Assembly: GCF_008831265.1 (NCBI RefSeq)
Contig: NZ_VTTH01000004.1
Span: forward strand, 310,001 to 374,000
Source: Lacisediminimonas profundi
Lineage (GTDB): Bacteria; Pseudomonadota; Gammaproteobacteria; Burkholderiales; Burkholderiaceae_D
Direction: 5' to 3'
Length of the DNA stretch: 64,000 nt
The notes beneath the pieces are model-generated. The model ran no database searches. It was not told the origin of the DNA and saw only the letters and a list, made by a program, of their open reading frames with translations. The position numbers and the translations under genes were made by a program. Below are positions 27,785 to 37,635 of the stretch, in pieces. Positions within the stretch are counted from its first letter, which is position 1, and each line of letters begins with the position of its first letter.

Positions 27785-28606
27785 ATGCCCGAACTACCTG
27801 AAGTCGAAGTAACCCGTCGCGGAGTCGCCCCGCATGTGGAAGGCCGGTTGGTGACCGATGTGGTGCTCCGGCATGAAGGCTTGCGCTGGCCTTTCCCGGC
27901 CGGACTGCGCGAAATGCTGCTGAACCGGACCGTGCGCGCCACCGGCCGCAGGGGGAAATACCTTCTGCTTCATTTCGACCACGGAACGCTGATCTTGCAT
28001 CTGGGCATGTCGGGCAGCCTGCGCGTGCTTCCCTCATCCTCTCCGGCGCGTGTCCACGACCACTTCGAGCTGGTGCTTGGCGGTCAGTGCTTGCGGCTGA
28101 ACGATCCGCGCAGGTTCGGCGCGGTGTTGTGGCATCCGGCGGAAGACGGCGAGGTTGACAACCATTTGCTGCTGCGCAGCCTCGGCGTGGAACCGTTCGA
28201 TGAAAAATTCTCGGCCGGGCTTTTGTACAAAAGCACAAGGAACCGCACTGCGCCTGTAAAACAGGTGTTGCTTGCCGGAGACATCGTGGTCGGGGTTGGC
28301 AATATCTATGCGTCGGAAAGCCTGTTCGAAGCAGGCATCAATCCCAACACACCTGCTCGCCGCATCGGACTGGCCCGTTACGAGCGGCTGGCCGCTGCCA
28401 TACGCCGGATTCTCGCAGCTTCCATAGAGAAGGGCGGCAGTACCCTGCGCGATTTCGTCGGCGCTGATGGCCGGGCCGGATACTTCCAGCAAAGCTATTT
28501 TGTCTACGATCGGGCGGGCCAGCCTTGCCTGCACTGCGGGGCAGCGATCCGCCAGATACGCCAGGGACAGCGTTCCACCTTCTACTGCGTAAATTGTCAA
28601 AAGTAG
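27785..28606 (+). CDS. mutM: Formamidopyrimidine-DNA glycosylase (8-oxoguanine repair)
   Basis: A 273-residue Fpg/MutM. The mature N-terminus PELPEVE carries the catalytic proline and Glu. The helix-two-turn-helix region [14 protein letters not shown] is present, and a C-terminal four-cysteine zinc finger is formed by C248, C251, C268 and C271. It removes 8-oxoguanine and opened purines and nicks the abasic strand. It is divergent from the TPR gene with 117 bp between starts. mutY, the other arm of 8-oxoG avoidance, lies two genes further on. Confidence 0.97.
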   Translation: MPELPEVEVTRRGVAPHVEGRLVTDVVLRHEGLRWPFPAGLREMLLNRTVRATGRRGKYLLLHFDHGTLILHLGMSGSLRVLPSSSPARVHDHFELVLGGQCLRLNDPRRFGAVLWHPAEDGEVDNHLLLRSLGVEPFDEKFSAGLLYKSTRNRTAPVKQVLLAGDIVVGVGNIYASESLFEAGINPNTPARRIGLARYERLAAAIRRILAASIEKGGSTLRDFVGADGRAGYFQQSYFVYDRAGQPCLHCGAAIRQIRQGQRSTFYCVNCQK

Positions 28607-28694
28607 GAACGGATGCTAACGTGCTGTCAGGAAACCTGCCCGTATCTGCGAGCAGGAAACGATATCCGGTGACGGTATCGGCAGAGAGGGTAAT

Positions 28695-30632
28695 GTGAAC
28701 AGCCTGGTTCAAAGTTTCGAGCAGTACAGCATGTGGCGCACGGCGCTTGTTTCTGTCCTTGGACAGTATCGTTCCGCCGCCGCCGGTGCGGATCTTCTGG
28801 ATGCTGCCCTCGAACAGCGTCTCGACCGCGCAATCGCTCTCCTGTCCGAGGACAGGCTGGTGATTGCGTTCGTCGCAGAATTCTCGCGCGGTAAATCCGA
28901 GCTGATCAACGCAATATTTTTCGCCGATTACGGCCAGCGCATCCTGCCCTCATCGGCCGGTCGCACCACCATGTGCCCGACCGAATTGATGTACGACGAG
29001 ACGCTGCCTCCATCGATCCGGCTGTTGCCGATCGAGACCCGGGCGCAAGCGCAATCGACCAGCGATTTTCGTTCCCAGGCCCAGGCGTGGACGGTCACTC
29101 CACTCGATATTTCCTCCAGCGACGGCATGCTCGAAGCGTTCCGCCAGGTCAGCATGACCAAGCGGGTGCCGGTGGAGGATGCGCGCCGCTACGGGCTTTA
29201 CCGCGATGACGATCCCGGCATGGCGCAGGCGGTCGGCGCCGACGGGCTGGTCGAAATCTCGCAGTGGCGGCACGCGATCGTGAATTTTCCGCATCCTTTG
29301 CTTCGGCAGGGACTGGTGATCATCGATACGCCGGGCCTGAACGCGCTCGGTACCGAGCCTGAACTGACGCTGAACCTGATTCCCAGCGCGCATGCCGTGC
29401 TGTTCGTGGTCGGCGCCGACACCGGTGTCACCCGCAGCGATGCCGAGGTCTGGCGCGACCATGTCGGTGGCGGCCCTGGCCGGCTGGTGGTGATGAACAA
29501 GATCGACAGCCTGTGGGACGAGTTGAGTACGCCCGCCGAAATCGAGCGTCAGATTCAAGGCCAGTTGCGCTCGGTGGCTCAGTCACTGTCGGTCGAACCC
29601 AGCCAGGTGTTCCCGGTATCGGCGCAAAAAGGATTGGTCGCCAAAGTGAACGAAGACCCGGCGCTGCTTGCGCGGTCCGGCATTCCGGCGCTGGAAACCG
29701 CGCTGTCGGTGCAGCTGATCCCGGCGCGCCAGGAGATCGCCCGTGCCCGGCTGCACGCCGATCTCGCCGCCATCAAGTCCAGCAGGGAAGCCATGCTGGG
29801 CGGCCGCATCCGCAACGTCGCCGAGCAATTGATGGAACTGAAGAGCCTGCGCGGCAAGAACCAGAATATCGTGCTGCACATGATGCAGCGCATCGACATG
29901 GAGCGCAAAGATTTTGACGACAGCCTGATGAAACTGCAGGGCACGCGTGCCGTGTTCAGCAGGCTGTCGGCCGAGGTGTTCCAGCATCTCGGAATGGACG
30001 TGCTGAAGGGAGAGATCCTGGCCGTGCGCGAAGCGGTGGACCGCAGCATGTTTTCGACTGGCATGCGCGACGCGGTGCGCGAGTTTTTCCTCAACGCCTC
30101 CGTCAACCTGTCGGCTGCAGCAGCAAAGATCGACGAAATTTCCGAGATGATGGCAGTCATGTATCGCCGCTTCTCTGCCGAGCACGGGATGACGCTGGCG
30201 GCGCCGATGCCGTGCTCCATGCAGGGCTACGTCGACGAAATTCGCGCCACCGAAGCGATCTACCAGAAGCAGTTCGGGACGACGGCAATGCTGACCACGC
30301 CGCAGGTCGTCCTGATGCAGAAATTCTTCGATTCGATAGCCTCGCGGGTGAAGCACACCTACCATCAGGCCAACCGCGATGTCGAGGCGTGGCTGAAGGT
30401 GGTGATGACGCCGCTCGAAGCGCAGATACGCGAGCATCGCGGACAGCTCAAGCAACGCCGGCTGTCGGTGGAGCGCATCCATGCCGCGACCGACGGACTC
30501 GAAGAGAAGGTGCAGGCGCTGGAAGCCATGCAACAGCAGCTGGAACAGCAGTCCCGCAGCCTTGAACGGGCCGAAAGCGATCTCGAACGCGCCGTGAATT
30601 CGGAGCTCGCGCTGCTGCGTCGTGCCGCCTGA
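28695..30632 (+). CDS. Dynamin-like GTPase located between mutM and mutY
   Basis: A 645-residue protein with an N-terminal dynamin-type GTPase: G1 AEFSRGKS (residues 61-68, first Gly replaced by Ala), switch Thr T91, G3 D211TPG and G4 N268KID. Long helical middle and stalk-like regions follow, ending in a coiled coil of about 75 residues (QALEAMQQQLEQQ and following). No transmembrane helix is apparent. Bacterial dynamin-like proteins remodel or protect membranes. The gene begins 88 bp after mutM and ends 2 bp before mutY, so it is probably cotranscribed with both repair genes; a functional link is unproven. Confidence 0.88.
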   Translation: MNSLVQSFEQYSMWRTALVSVLGQYRSAAAGADLLDAALEQRLDRAIALLSEDRLVIAFVAEFSRGKSELINAIFFADYGQRILPSSAGRTTMCPTELMYDETLPPSIRLLPIETRAQAQSTSDFRSQAQAWTVTPLDISSSDGMLEAFRQVSMTKRVPVEDARRYGLYRDDDPGMAQAVGADGLVEISQWRHAIVNFPHPLLRQGLVIIDTPGLNALGTEPELTLNLIPSAHAVLFVVGADTGVTRSDAEVWRDHVGGGPGRLVVMNKIDSLWDELSTPAEIERQIQGQLRSVAQSLSVEPSQVFPVSAQKGLVAKVNEDPALLARSGIPALETALSVQLIPARQEIARARLHADLAAIKSSREAMLGGRIRNVAEQLMELKSLRGKNQNIVLHMMQRIDMERKDFDDSLMKLQGTRAVFSRLSAEVFQHLGMDVLKGEILAVREAVDRSMFSTGMRDAVREFFLNASVNLSAAAAKIDEISEMMAVMYRRFSAEHGMTLAAPMPCSMQGYVDEIRATEAIYQKQFGTTAMLTTPQVVLMQKFFDSIASRVKHTYHQANRDVEAWLKVVMTPLEAQIREHRGQLKQRRLSVERIHAATDGLEEKVQALEAMQQQLEQQSRSLERAESDLERAVNSELALLRRAA

Positions 30633-30634
30633 CA

Positions 30635-31807
30635 ATGAAGCGACTGGCCTCGACCGCGACGATCAACGGATCGTTCGCAGACCCCGCTTTTTCACGGCAA
30701 GTGATCGAGTGGCAGCAGCGCCACGGCCGGCATAGCCTGCCCTGGCAGAACACATCGGACGCCTATCGCATCTGGCTGTCCGAGATCATGCTGCAGCAGA
30801 CGCAGGTCGCTGCAGTCATTCCCTACTATCTGCGCTTCCTGGAGCGATTTCCGACAGTTGTTTCGCTTGCCGATGCACCGGTTTCCGACGTCATGGGCTT
30901 GTGGAGCGGGCTGGGCTATTACTCACGCGCACGCAACCTGCATCGTTGCGCGCAACTGGTTCGCGACGAGCATTCAGGCGTATTTCCCGCGGCAGCGACG
31001 ACGCTGGCGACCCTGCCGGGGATCGGCCGCTCGACCGCAGCGGCAATCGCTGCTTTTGCCTATGCCGAGCGTGCCGCCATCCTCGACGGCAACGTCAAGC
31101 GCGTGTTCTGCCGGGTATTCGGCATTGACGGCTATCCCGGGGAAAAAGCCGTCGAAAACCTGCTCTGGATGCGGGCGGAGGCACTGCTTCCGGTACAGGA
31201 CATCCATTCCTATACCCAGGGCCTGATGGACCTGGGTGCGACGGTCTGCACCCGCAGCCGGCCGAAGTGCGAGGCGTGCCCGCTACAGCAACGATGCGTC
31301 GCCCGCAGCGCCGGGCGCACTGCGGAGCTGCCGGTCCGCAAGGCGCGCAAACCTGTGCCGGAAAAGTGGACCGACATGATCATCGCCGTATGCGGCGACG
31401 AAGTGCTGCTGGAGCAGCGCGGCCCAAGCGGTATTTGGGGCGGTTTGCTGTCCTTGCCGGAGATACCGTCCGCTGCTGCGCAGGAGGGGACGCAAGTCGG
31501 TGCGAACGACGAGGTAGTCAGCTTTGCATCCGCTTTCGGGCCGGTAGCGCAGGCCGGCCGGCTTGAGCAGTTGACGCATGGATTTACGCACTTCACCCTG
31601 CACATCCGGCCCTGGCTGGTGCGCGTACGGGAAAAGCGCGTGATGACATCCGAACCATCGGCGTTCGCCTGGCATGCCGCCGCATCGCTCCCCGGTGCAC
31701 CCCTTCCCGCGCCAGTCCGGAAAATGCTGGCGCGCCTGCTGCTTGAGCCGGAGTTGCCGGACTTCGCCGCAGATCTGGCTTCGGAACTGGCCTCCGACGG
31801 GGCCTGA
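30635..31807 (+). CDS. mutY: A/G-specific adenine glycosylase
   Basis: A 390-residue MutY. Catalytic E50 lies in SEIMLQQTQV, the helix-hairpin-helix is LPGIGRSTAAA, and the catalytic Asp is D151 in ILDGNVKRV. A [4Fe-4S] cluster is bound by C205, C212, C215 and C221 (Cx6Cx2Cx5C). The C-terminal NUDIX-like domain (from about residue 245, EKWTDMIIAV) recognises 8-oxoG. The enzyme removes adenine mispaired with 8-oxoG. It begins 2 bp after the dynamin gene. It converges on the next gene with only 3 bp between stop codons. Confidence 0.96.
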   Translation: MKRLASTATINGSFADPAFSRQVIEWQQRHGRHSLPWQNTSDAYRIWLSEIMLQQTQVAAVIPYYLRFLERFPTVVSLADAPVSDVMGLWSGLGYYSRARNLHRCAQLVRDEHSGVFPAAATTLATLPGIGRSTAAAIAAFAYAERAAILDGNVKRVFCRVFGIDGYPGEKAVENLLWMRAEALLPVQDIHSYTQGLMDLGATVCTRSRPKCEACPLQQRCVARSAGRTAELPVRKARKPVPEKWTDMIIAVCGDEVLLEQRGPSGIWGGLLSLPEIPSAAAQEGTQVGANDEVVSFASAFGPVAQAGRLEQLTHGFTHFTLHIRPWLVRVREKRVMTSEPSAFAWHAAASLPGAPLPAPVRKMLARLLLEPELPDFAADLASELASDGA

Positions 31808-31810
31808 TCC

Positions 31811-32437
31811 TCAGAGGATTTTGTGTTGCTGCAGGTACTGGTGCACGATTGCGAGCCGGCTTTGTGCGTCCTCCAGTTCCAGCAGCTTCTGTTTTGCCTG
31901 CAATGACACCGGCAATATCTCGCACCAGCGGTTGGCCACCCAGCCGGCATCGTCCAGCCGCAGCGGTTCGTCGAAGGGGCTGATGAAAGCGTCGCCGTGC
32001 CCGGCACGGCCCTTCTGGTTGATTTCCGCGATCACGGTCTTCAATGCACTCGCGCAGGCGACGTGCGATTGCGACACCAGTTCGGTCACGTCATCCTCGA
32101 TCATTTCCACCCGCGCCTCGAGCCGCTGGTCTTTCAGCACGCGCTTTTCAAGTATGCGAAAGCGCTGGCCGCCGAGCGTGCGCAGCATCAGGACACCGAG
32201 TTCAGGCATGTCCCACTCGACGATGCGGGCAAGGCAGCCGACAGCATCCGGTTCTGCCGCCTGTCCCACTTCAGAACCCGCCAGAATCCGGACCACGCCA
32301 AACGGCAGTTCGCGCCGCATGCATTCGCGCACCATGTCGATATAGCGCGTCTCGAACACGCGCAGCGGCAGCACGCCACCGGGGAACAGGACAGTATTTA
32401 GGGGGAAGAGCGGAATCCAGCGAGGGTCGGCAGGCAT
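31811..32437 (-). CDS. Lon N-terminal (substrate-binding) domain protein
   Basis: A 208-residue protein made only of the Lon LAN/PUA-like domain: WIPLFPLNTVLFPGGVLPLRVFE at the start is the family signature, and no AAA or protease domain follows. The ATG at 32437 gives this standard start. A GTG at 32467 with a closely spaced GAGGA is an alternative. Such stand-alone domains are widespread in proteobacteria; their role is uncertain, possibly substrate recognition. It begins about 35 bp after rapZ on the same strand. Confidence 0.85.
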   Translation of the reverse strand: MPADPRWIPLFPLNTVLFPGGVLPLRVFETRYIDMVRECMRRELPFGVVRILAGSEVGQAAEPDAVGCLARIVEWDMPELGVLMLRTLGGQRFRILEKRVLKDQRLEARVEMIEDDVTELVSQSHVACASALKTVIAEINQKGRAGHGDAFISPFDEPLRLDDAGWVANRWCEILPVSLQAKQKLLELEDAQSRLAIVHQYLQQHKIL

Positions 32438-32472
32438 GGTCGGGAGCGGCAAGGTCGGAAAAGCCACGTTCC

Positions 32473-33333
32473 TCAGACAACAAGCTCGCGGTGCCGCAGC
32501 AGCACCCGGGCCTTGTCTTCGAAATGGCGCGCAAGCGCTTCAGTGATATAGACGGAGCGGTGCTGGCCGCCGGTGCAGCCCACCGCCACGGTCAGGTAAC
32601 TGCGGTTGTCGTTCTTGAAGGCCGGCAGCCATTTGTCCACGAATTTCCGGATATCTTCCAGCAGGTCGGCTGCCTCGGGCTGGACGTTGAGAAAGTTGAC
32701 CACCGGCTGGTCGCGGCCGGTCAAGGGGCGCAGTGTCGGGTCGTAATAGGGATTGGGCAGGACCCGGACGTCGAACACCAGGTCTGCATCGAGAGGTATG
32801 CCGAATTTGTAGGCGAATGATTCAAACAGCAACGTCAATGGTGCGCGGTCGGATGCGACCAGGTCGCGGATCCATGCCCGCAGCTTGTTGGCCGATGCGC
32901 CCGAGGTGTCGATCAGATGGCCCTGGCCTTCAATGGCCGCCAGCATTTCGCGCTCTGCGTGTATGCATTCGACCAGCGTCGGCTGCTTGCCATCCTTGGT
33001 TACAACCCGATGGGAAAGCGGATGGCTGCGGCGGGTTTCGGAAAAGCGGGTGATCAGCGATTCCGTCTTCGCAGTCAGGAACAGGACCTTGAGGTCGTGT
33101 CCCTGCTCTTGCAACCAGCGGATATCGGCTGGCAGTCCTGCCAGCGAATCGGCACTACGGGCGTCGACCGCCACGGCGAGCGTGCGATCTCCTTCGCTGC
33201 TGCGCGTCTCCACCAGGGCGCGCAGCAGTGACGGAGGGAGGTTGTCGACGCAGAAATACCCGGCGTCTTCGAGCGCATTCAGGCCCACGGATTTACCCGA
33301 GCCCGATATGCCGGTAATGAGGATGATGCGCAT
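32473..33333 (-). CDS. rapZ: RNase adapter protein RapZ
   Basis: A 286-residue protein with P-loop GISGSGKS (residues 8-15), the Walker B-like segment and the C-terminal GCTGGQHRSVYITEAL motif. In E. coli, RapZ senses glucosamine-6-phosphate and guides RNase E to the sRNA GlmZ. In betaproteobacteria the gene sits with hprK and ptsN, as here, linking it to the nitrogen PTS. The ATG at 33333 was chosen because MRIILITGISGSGKS is the usual start. Confidence 0.94.
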   Translation of the reverse strand: MRIILITGISGSGKSVGLNALEDAGYFCVDNLPPSLLRALVETRSSEGDRTLAVAVDARSADSLAGLPADIRWLQEQGHDLKVLFLTAKTESLITRFSETRRSHPLSHRVVTKDGKQPTLVECIHAEREMLAAIEGQGHLIDTSGASANKLRAWIRDLVASDRAPLTLLFESFAYKFGIPLDADLVFDVRVLPNPYYDPTLRPLTGRDQPVVNFLNVQPEAADLLEDIRKFVDKWLPAFKNDNRSYLTVAVGCTGGQHRSVYITEALARHFEDKARVLLRHRELVV

Positions 33334-33408
33334 GTCGTCGATGATACCGCAAGCGGCCCGATACGACCCGAGACCCGACACTGCGCGACGCGCGCCGGTC
33401 GCTACCGG

Positions 33409-34350
33409 CTAGTCGTCGCTGAGCATGGCGCGCTGCTGCCGCTCCATGAAATCTTTCAGCGTGTCGATACCGCGTAGCTGCAGGATGGTATTGCGGACCG
33501 CGGCTTCCAGAAGCACGGCCAGGTTGCGGCCGGCTTCGACCGGGATCACGACCTGGCGGATCTGGAGCCCGAGCACCTCCTGAGTCTGCGAATGCAGTGG
33601 AAGACGCTCGTAGTTTTCTTCGAGCGTGCTCCGGCGGACCAGGTGCACGATCAGTTTCAGCCGCATCTTGCGGCGTACCGCGGTCTCGCCGAAGATGGTC
33701 TTGATATCGAGCAGTCCCAGCCCGCGTACCTCGAGCAGGTTTTGCAGCAGCGCCGGACAGCGCCCTTCAATCATGTGCGGTGCGATGCGCGCGAATTCGA
33801 CCACATCGTCGGCTACCAGCCCGTGATTGCGTGAAATCAGTTCCAGCCCCAGCTCGCTTTTTCCCAGGCCCGATTCACCGGTAATCAGCACGCCGACGCC
33901 CAGCACATCCATGAAGACGCCATGCATCGTGACCCGCTCGGCCAGCTTCTTCGAAAGGTAGACGCGCAGGTAGTCGATGACTTGCGCAGCAGGCAGTGGC
34001 GTCGAAAACAAGGGGATGTTCTTCTCGTCGCACATGGTCAGGATATATTCCGGCGTCTCCAGTCCCTGCGCAATGATGAATGCCGGCGGTTCGCCCGCGA
34101 CCAGTTCGGTGGTCTGGTGCTCGCGAGCAGCTGGCGACAGCCGCCTGTAATAGTCGGTTTCCTGATGTCCGAAAACCTGTATCCGCCCGGGGTGGATCAG
34201 GTTGAGGTGGCCGACCATGTCGGCGGCGGAGGCTGCATCGCCGGAAATCTGGCGCTCGCCGCCGGGAAATCCGGCAAACCAGCCCAGTTGCATGGCTTCA
34301 CGATTCTCGTCGTAGAGCTGCTGGATTGAAAGGGGGGTGGTGAGGGGCAT
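33409..34350 (-). CDS. hprK: HPr kinase/phosphorylase
   Basis: A 313-residue bifunctional enzyme that phosphorylates HPr on a serine and removes that phosphate. H143 ([14 protein letters not shown]) precedes the P-loop GESGLGKS at residues 158-165, and the signature [15 protein letters not shown] is present. The first 130 residues form the N-terminal MurF-like domain. In proteobacteria this gene belongs to an incomplete PTS with regulatory rather than sugar-transport function. It lies between ptsN and rapZ, all in one direction. Confidence 0.96.
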   Translation of the reverse strand: MPLTTPLSIQQLYDENREAMQLGWFAGFPGGERQISGDAASAADMVGHLNLIHPGRIQVFGHQETDYYRRLSPAAREHQTTELVAGEPPAFIIAQGLETPEYILTMCDEKNIPLFSTPLPAAQVIDYLRVYLSKKLAERVTMHGVFMDVLGVGVLITGESGLGKSELGLELISRNHGLVADDVVEFARIAPHMIEGRCPALLQNLLEVRGLGLLDIKTIFGETAVRRKMRLKLIVHLVRRSTLEENYERLPLHSQTQEVLGLQIRQVVIPVEAGRNLAVLLEAAVRNTILQLRGIDTLKDFMERQQRAMLSDD

Positions 34351-34379
34351 CGATCAGGAACGCAAGGGCCGGGCCGCGG

Positions 34380-34853
34380 TCAGGCGACGTGTTGCATACT
34401 GGGTTGCCAACCGGTAATCCGGGCATGTGCAGCCTGCGCATCGGGGTCGTTGGCCAAGCCGGTACGGAAGCCGTCATCCGAAAACATTTCGCCCACTTCG
34501 GACAGGATCTCCAGGTGCTGCTGCGTGACGTGGTCCGGGATCAACAGGAAGATCAGCAACTTGACCGGCTGCCCGTCGGGCGACTCGAAAGGGATGGGTT
34601 CGGCCAGGCGGACGAATGCGGCGAGCGGCGCCTTCAATCCCTTGATCCGGCCATGTGGCACGGCCACCGAGTGACCCAGTCCGGTCGAGCCGAGCCGCTC
34701 CCGTGCGAACAGGTTGTCGGACACTGTCGAGCGGGCAATCCCGAAGTTGTTCTCGAAAAGCAGGCCAGCCTGCTCGAACGCTCTTTTCTTGCTCGAGACA
34801 TCGAGGTCGAGAACGACATTTTTGAGAGGGAGAATCTGGCTGAGATGCGTCAT
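34380..34853 (-). CDS. ptsN: PTS IIA-like nitrogen regulatory protein (EIIA-Ntr)
   Basis: A 157-residue EIIA of the fructose/mannitol type. The phosphorylated residue is H67 in LGHSVAVPHGRIKG. It forms the end of the Npr phosphorelay and regulates, for example, potassium transport and nitrogen or carbon responses. The ATG at 34853 was used; a GTG four codons upstream is possible. In many proteobacteria rpoN and hpf precede ptsN, but here the upstream neighbour is queF, with a 170-bp gap that contains only an imperfect hairpin. Confidence 0.94.
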   Translation of the reverse strand: MTHLSQILPLKNVVLDLDVSSKKRAFEQAGLLFENNFGIARSTVSDNLFARERLGSTGLGHSVAVPHGRIKGLKAPLAAFVRLAEPIPFESPDGQPVKLLIFLLIPDHVTQQHLEILSEVGEMFSDDGFRTGLANDPDAQAAHARITGWQPSMQHVA

Positions 34854-35037
34854 GGTGCGATGCACAAAAGTGGCTTTCGACCGAATTATAGGCCTAATCC
34901 GTTCATGTCAATGCCCGAAATTACCCCCGGGGCCTGAATGGCAATGTAATTCTGTCGCCAATTGTTCGGTTGGCGACGGTTACTCTATTCCCTGAATTTC
35001 GCAAGCACCATGATATTGGGCAACTGTTTCGCTGGGC

Positions 35038-35871
35038 CTACTGGCGGCCACATCGGGCATTCGATGGCCGTTCTCCGGTAGTGTAATTCGAGCGCCAGGG
35101 ATTGATGTCCAGCCCGCCTCGCCGCGTGTAGCGGGCGTAAACCGATAATTTCTGCGGCCGGCACCGGCGCAGTATATCCATGAAGATCCGTTCCACGCAT
35201 TGCTCGTGAAATTCGTTGTGGGTGCGATAGCCGATCAGATATTTCAATAGCCCTTCCTGGTCGATCTGCGGTCCGGCGTAGCGAATTTGCACGCTGCCCC
35301 AATCAGGCTGCCCGGTCACCAGGCAATTCGACTTCAGCAAATGCGATACCAGCGTTTCCTCGACCGGAACCGCCTGATGGGCCGCCGTCAGCAGGTCCGG
35401 GTCCGGTTCATAGCGGTCGATTTCAATATCCAGCCGGTCCAGCAGCACGCCATTGAGCTCGCCGCGCGGCAGTTGCCCGAATTGCTCGGGAAGCGCCAGG
35501 CTGACCTGGACCGGGCCGCCGAAGGCATCCGACAGGTCGGCGCTCAGCACCTCACGCAGCACGTCCGGACTGGCCAGCCGGCTCTGGTTGAAGGAATTCA
35601 GGTAGAGCTTGAAGGATTTGGACTCGACGATGCTGGCGGAATCGGCGGGCACATTGATCGTCGCGATGGCGATTTGCGGCTTGCCGCGCTGGTTCAGCCA
35701 TGAGACTTCATAGGCATTCCATATGTCCAGTCCGAAAAACGGCAAGGTGCCGGTAATGCCCAGTTCAAGCCGCTTGTCCGCCCGCGGGATGGAAAACAGC
35801 AGGGACGGATCATATTCCGCGGTGTAGACGGCGGGTTTGCCTAGCGGGGACTGGTTCGGTTCTTGTGCCAT
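35038..35871 (-). CDS. queF: NADPH-dependent 7-cyano-7-deazaguanine reductase (long form)
   Basis: A 277-residue QueF of the two-domain YqcD/E. coli type. It reduces preQ0 to preQ1 in queuosine biosynthesis. The NADPH motif ESKSFK starts at E83, the nucleophile is C183 in [13 protein letters not shown], with D190 as general acid, and [11 protein letters not shown] is conserved. The ATG at 35871 was chosen; the frame continues 29 codons upstream without family similarity. No preQ1 riboswitch is recognisable in the upstream 100 bp. Confidence 0.95.
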   Translation of the reverse strand: MAQEPNQSPLGKPAVYTAEYDPSLLFSIPRADKRLELGITGTLPFFGLDIWNAYEVSWLNQRGKPQIAIATINVPADSASIVESKSFKLYLNSFNQSRLASPDVLREVLSADLSDAFGGPVQVSLALPEQFGQLPRGELNGVLLDRLDIEIDRYEPDPDLLTAAHQAVPVEETLVSHLLKSNCLVTGQPDWGSVQIRYAGPQIDQEGLLKYLIGYRTHNEFHEQCVERIFMDILRRCRPQKLSVYARYTRRGGLDINPWRSNYTTGERPSNARCGRQ

Positions 35872-35968
35872 TGCGTTTGTTTCGGTCGTTGTATAGCTGA
35901 TTCGGCCTGCAGCGCGGGGCAGGAATCGGGCAGGCCGAAGGCACCATGGAGGTGCCACGGAGGCATCA

Positions 35969-37492
35969 CTACAGGAACATCTTGTAGACCGGGTTCTCCG
36001 TTTCGTCCTGGAAGTTAAGACCCAACGAGGCCAGCACTTGTTGCAGCTCTTTCTTTTCCTTCTTCGGCACTTGCAGGCCGACCAGCACCCGGCCGACGTC
36101 GCCGCCCTGGTTGCGGTAATGGAACAGGCTGATATTCCAGTTGGGCGCCATGCTTTCCAGGAAGTTGATCAGCGCACCTGGCCGCTCGGGGAATTCGAAG
36201 CGGTACAGCAACTCGTCCTGTGCCAGCACGCTCTTGCCGCCCACCAGGTGCCGGATGTGGAGCTTGGCCATTTCGTTGTGGGTCAGGTCGAGCGTCGGGA
36301 ATCCATGCTTCTCGAATTGCTTGGCCAGCCTTGGCGGGTCGTCCCGGTTCGCGACCTGCAGGCCGACGAATACATGTGCGGAGCGCTCGTCGCTGATGCG
36401 GTAGTTGAATTCAGTCACCGCGCGTGGCCCGATCAGTGCGCACAGGCGCCGGAAGCTGCCGTGCTCCTCGGGTATCGTCACGGCAAACAAGGCTTCCCGC
36501 GCTTCGCCCACTTCCGCCCGTTCGGCAACGAAGCGCAGGCGGTCGAAGTTCATGTTGGCGCCGCAGGCGATGGCGACCAGCGTCTGGTCGCGCACCGGCG
36601 AACGCGTCTTGCGCGCGCGCTCCACGTAGGCCTTCGCGCCCGCAACGGCAAGCGCACCGGCAGGTTCGAGGATGCTGCGCGTATCTTCGAAAACATCCTT
36701 GATTGCGGCGCATACCGCATCGGTGTCGACCAGGATGATTTCGTCGACGTACTTGCGCGCCAGCCGGAAAGTTTCCTCCCCGACCAGCTTGACGGCCGTG
36801 CCGTCCGAAAACAAGCCGACCTCGCTCAGGGTGATCCGGCGACCGGCTTTCAGGCTGCGTGACATGGCGTCGGAGTCCGTGGTTTGCACGCCGATCACCT
36901 TGATGTCCGGACGCACCGCCTTGACATAGGCGGCCACGCCGGCGATCAGGCCGCCACCGCCGATCGCGACGAAAATTGCGTGTATCGGCCCCGAATGCTG
37001 GTGCAGTATTTCCATCGCGATCGTTCCCTGGCCGGCGATGACGTCCGGGTCGTCGAACGGATGAACGAAAGTCAGCTTCAGCTTCTTTTCCAGCTTGAGC
37101 GCATGGTCGTAGGCGTCGTTGTAGGAATCGCCAGCCAGCACCACCTCGCCGCCGCGCGCCTTGACCGCATCCACCTTCAATTGCGGGGTGGTGGTCGGCA
37201 TCACGACCACCGCTCGGCAGCCGAGCTTGCGTGCCGAAAGCGCAACGCCCTGCGCATGGTTGCCGGCCGAGGCGCAGATCACGCCGCGCTTCAATTGCGC
37301 CGGCGGCAGGTTTGCCATCTTGTTATAGGCGCCGCGCAGCTTGAAACTGAACACGCTCTGCATGTCCTCGCGCTTGTAGTAAATCTGATTGCCCATCCGT
37401 GCAGACAATGTTGGCGCCGGATCGAGTGGCGATTCGATCGCGACATCGTAGACCCGGGCGGTCAGGATTTTCTTCAGATAGTCGATGCTCAT
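35969..37492 (-). CDS. ilvA: Threonine ammonia-lyase, biosynthetic
   Basis: A 507-residue PLP enzyme that converts threonine to 2-oxobutyrate, the first step of isoleucine synthesis. The PLP lysine is K51 in [11 protein letters not shown], and the glycine loop GGGGL is present. Two ACT-like domains occupy about residues 325-507, as in the isoleucine-inhibited enzyme. No leader-peptide attenuator is visible upstream. Instead the 5' region contains four copies of a 10-bp repeat at 37521-37560. Confidence 0.96.
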   Translation of the reverse strand: MSIDYLKKILTARVYDVAIESPLDPAPTLSARMGNQIYYKREDMQSVFSFKLRGAYNKMANLPPAQLKRGVICASAGNHAQGVALSARKLGCRAVVVMPTTTPQLKVDAVKARGGEVVLAGDSYNDAYDHALKLEKKLKLTFVHPFDDPDVIAGQGTIAMEILHQHSGPIHAIFVAIGGGGLIAGVAAYVKAVRPDIKVIGVQTTDSDAMSRSLKAGRRITLSEVGLFSDGTAVKLVGEETFRLARKYVDEIILVDTDAVCAAIKDVFEDTRSILEPAGALAVAGAKAYVERARKTRSPVRDQTLVAIACGANMNFDRLRFVAERAEVGEAREALFAVTIPEEHGSFRRLCALIGPRAVTEFNYRISDERSAHVFVGLQVANRDDPPRLAKQFEKHGFPTLDLTHNEMAKLHIRHLVGGKSVLAQDELLYRFEFPERPGALINFLESMAPNWNISLFHYRNQGGDVGRVLVGLQVPKKEKKELQQVLASLGLNFQDETENPVYKMFL

Positions 37493-37520
37493 TGTGCGGT
37501 TCGGTGGGGGAGGTCGGATT

Positions 37521-37560
37521 GCGGCGAATGACGGCGAATAACGGCGAAGGACGGCGAAAA
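37521..37560. repeat. 10-bp tandem repeat upstream of ilvA
   Basis: Four consecutive near-identical 10-mers, GCGGCGAATG, ACGGCGAATA, ACGGCGAAGG and ACGGCGAAAA. They lie in the region between the divergent ilvA and YqaA-like genes, where promoters are expected. Confidence 0.8.
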
Positions 37561-37635
37561 GCCGTCGCAGCTAACTGGTCATTATAATGGACGCCTTCAG
37601 ACCAACCGCCTTGATCAAGGGAAAGCGCCGGTTCT

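Noticed and set aside
34954-34977. Hairpin GTCGCCAA / TTGGCGAC between queF and ptsN
   Set aside because: There is no U run on either strand and an 8-nt loop; not convincing as a terminator or operator.
35872-35968. Possible preQ1 riboswitch before queF
   Set aside because: The leader lacks the short C-rich hairpin and A-rich tail of preQ1-I and no alternative fold was recognisable.
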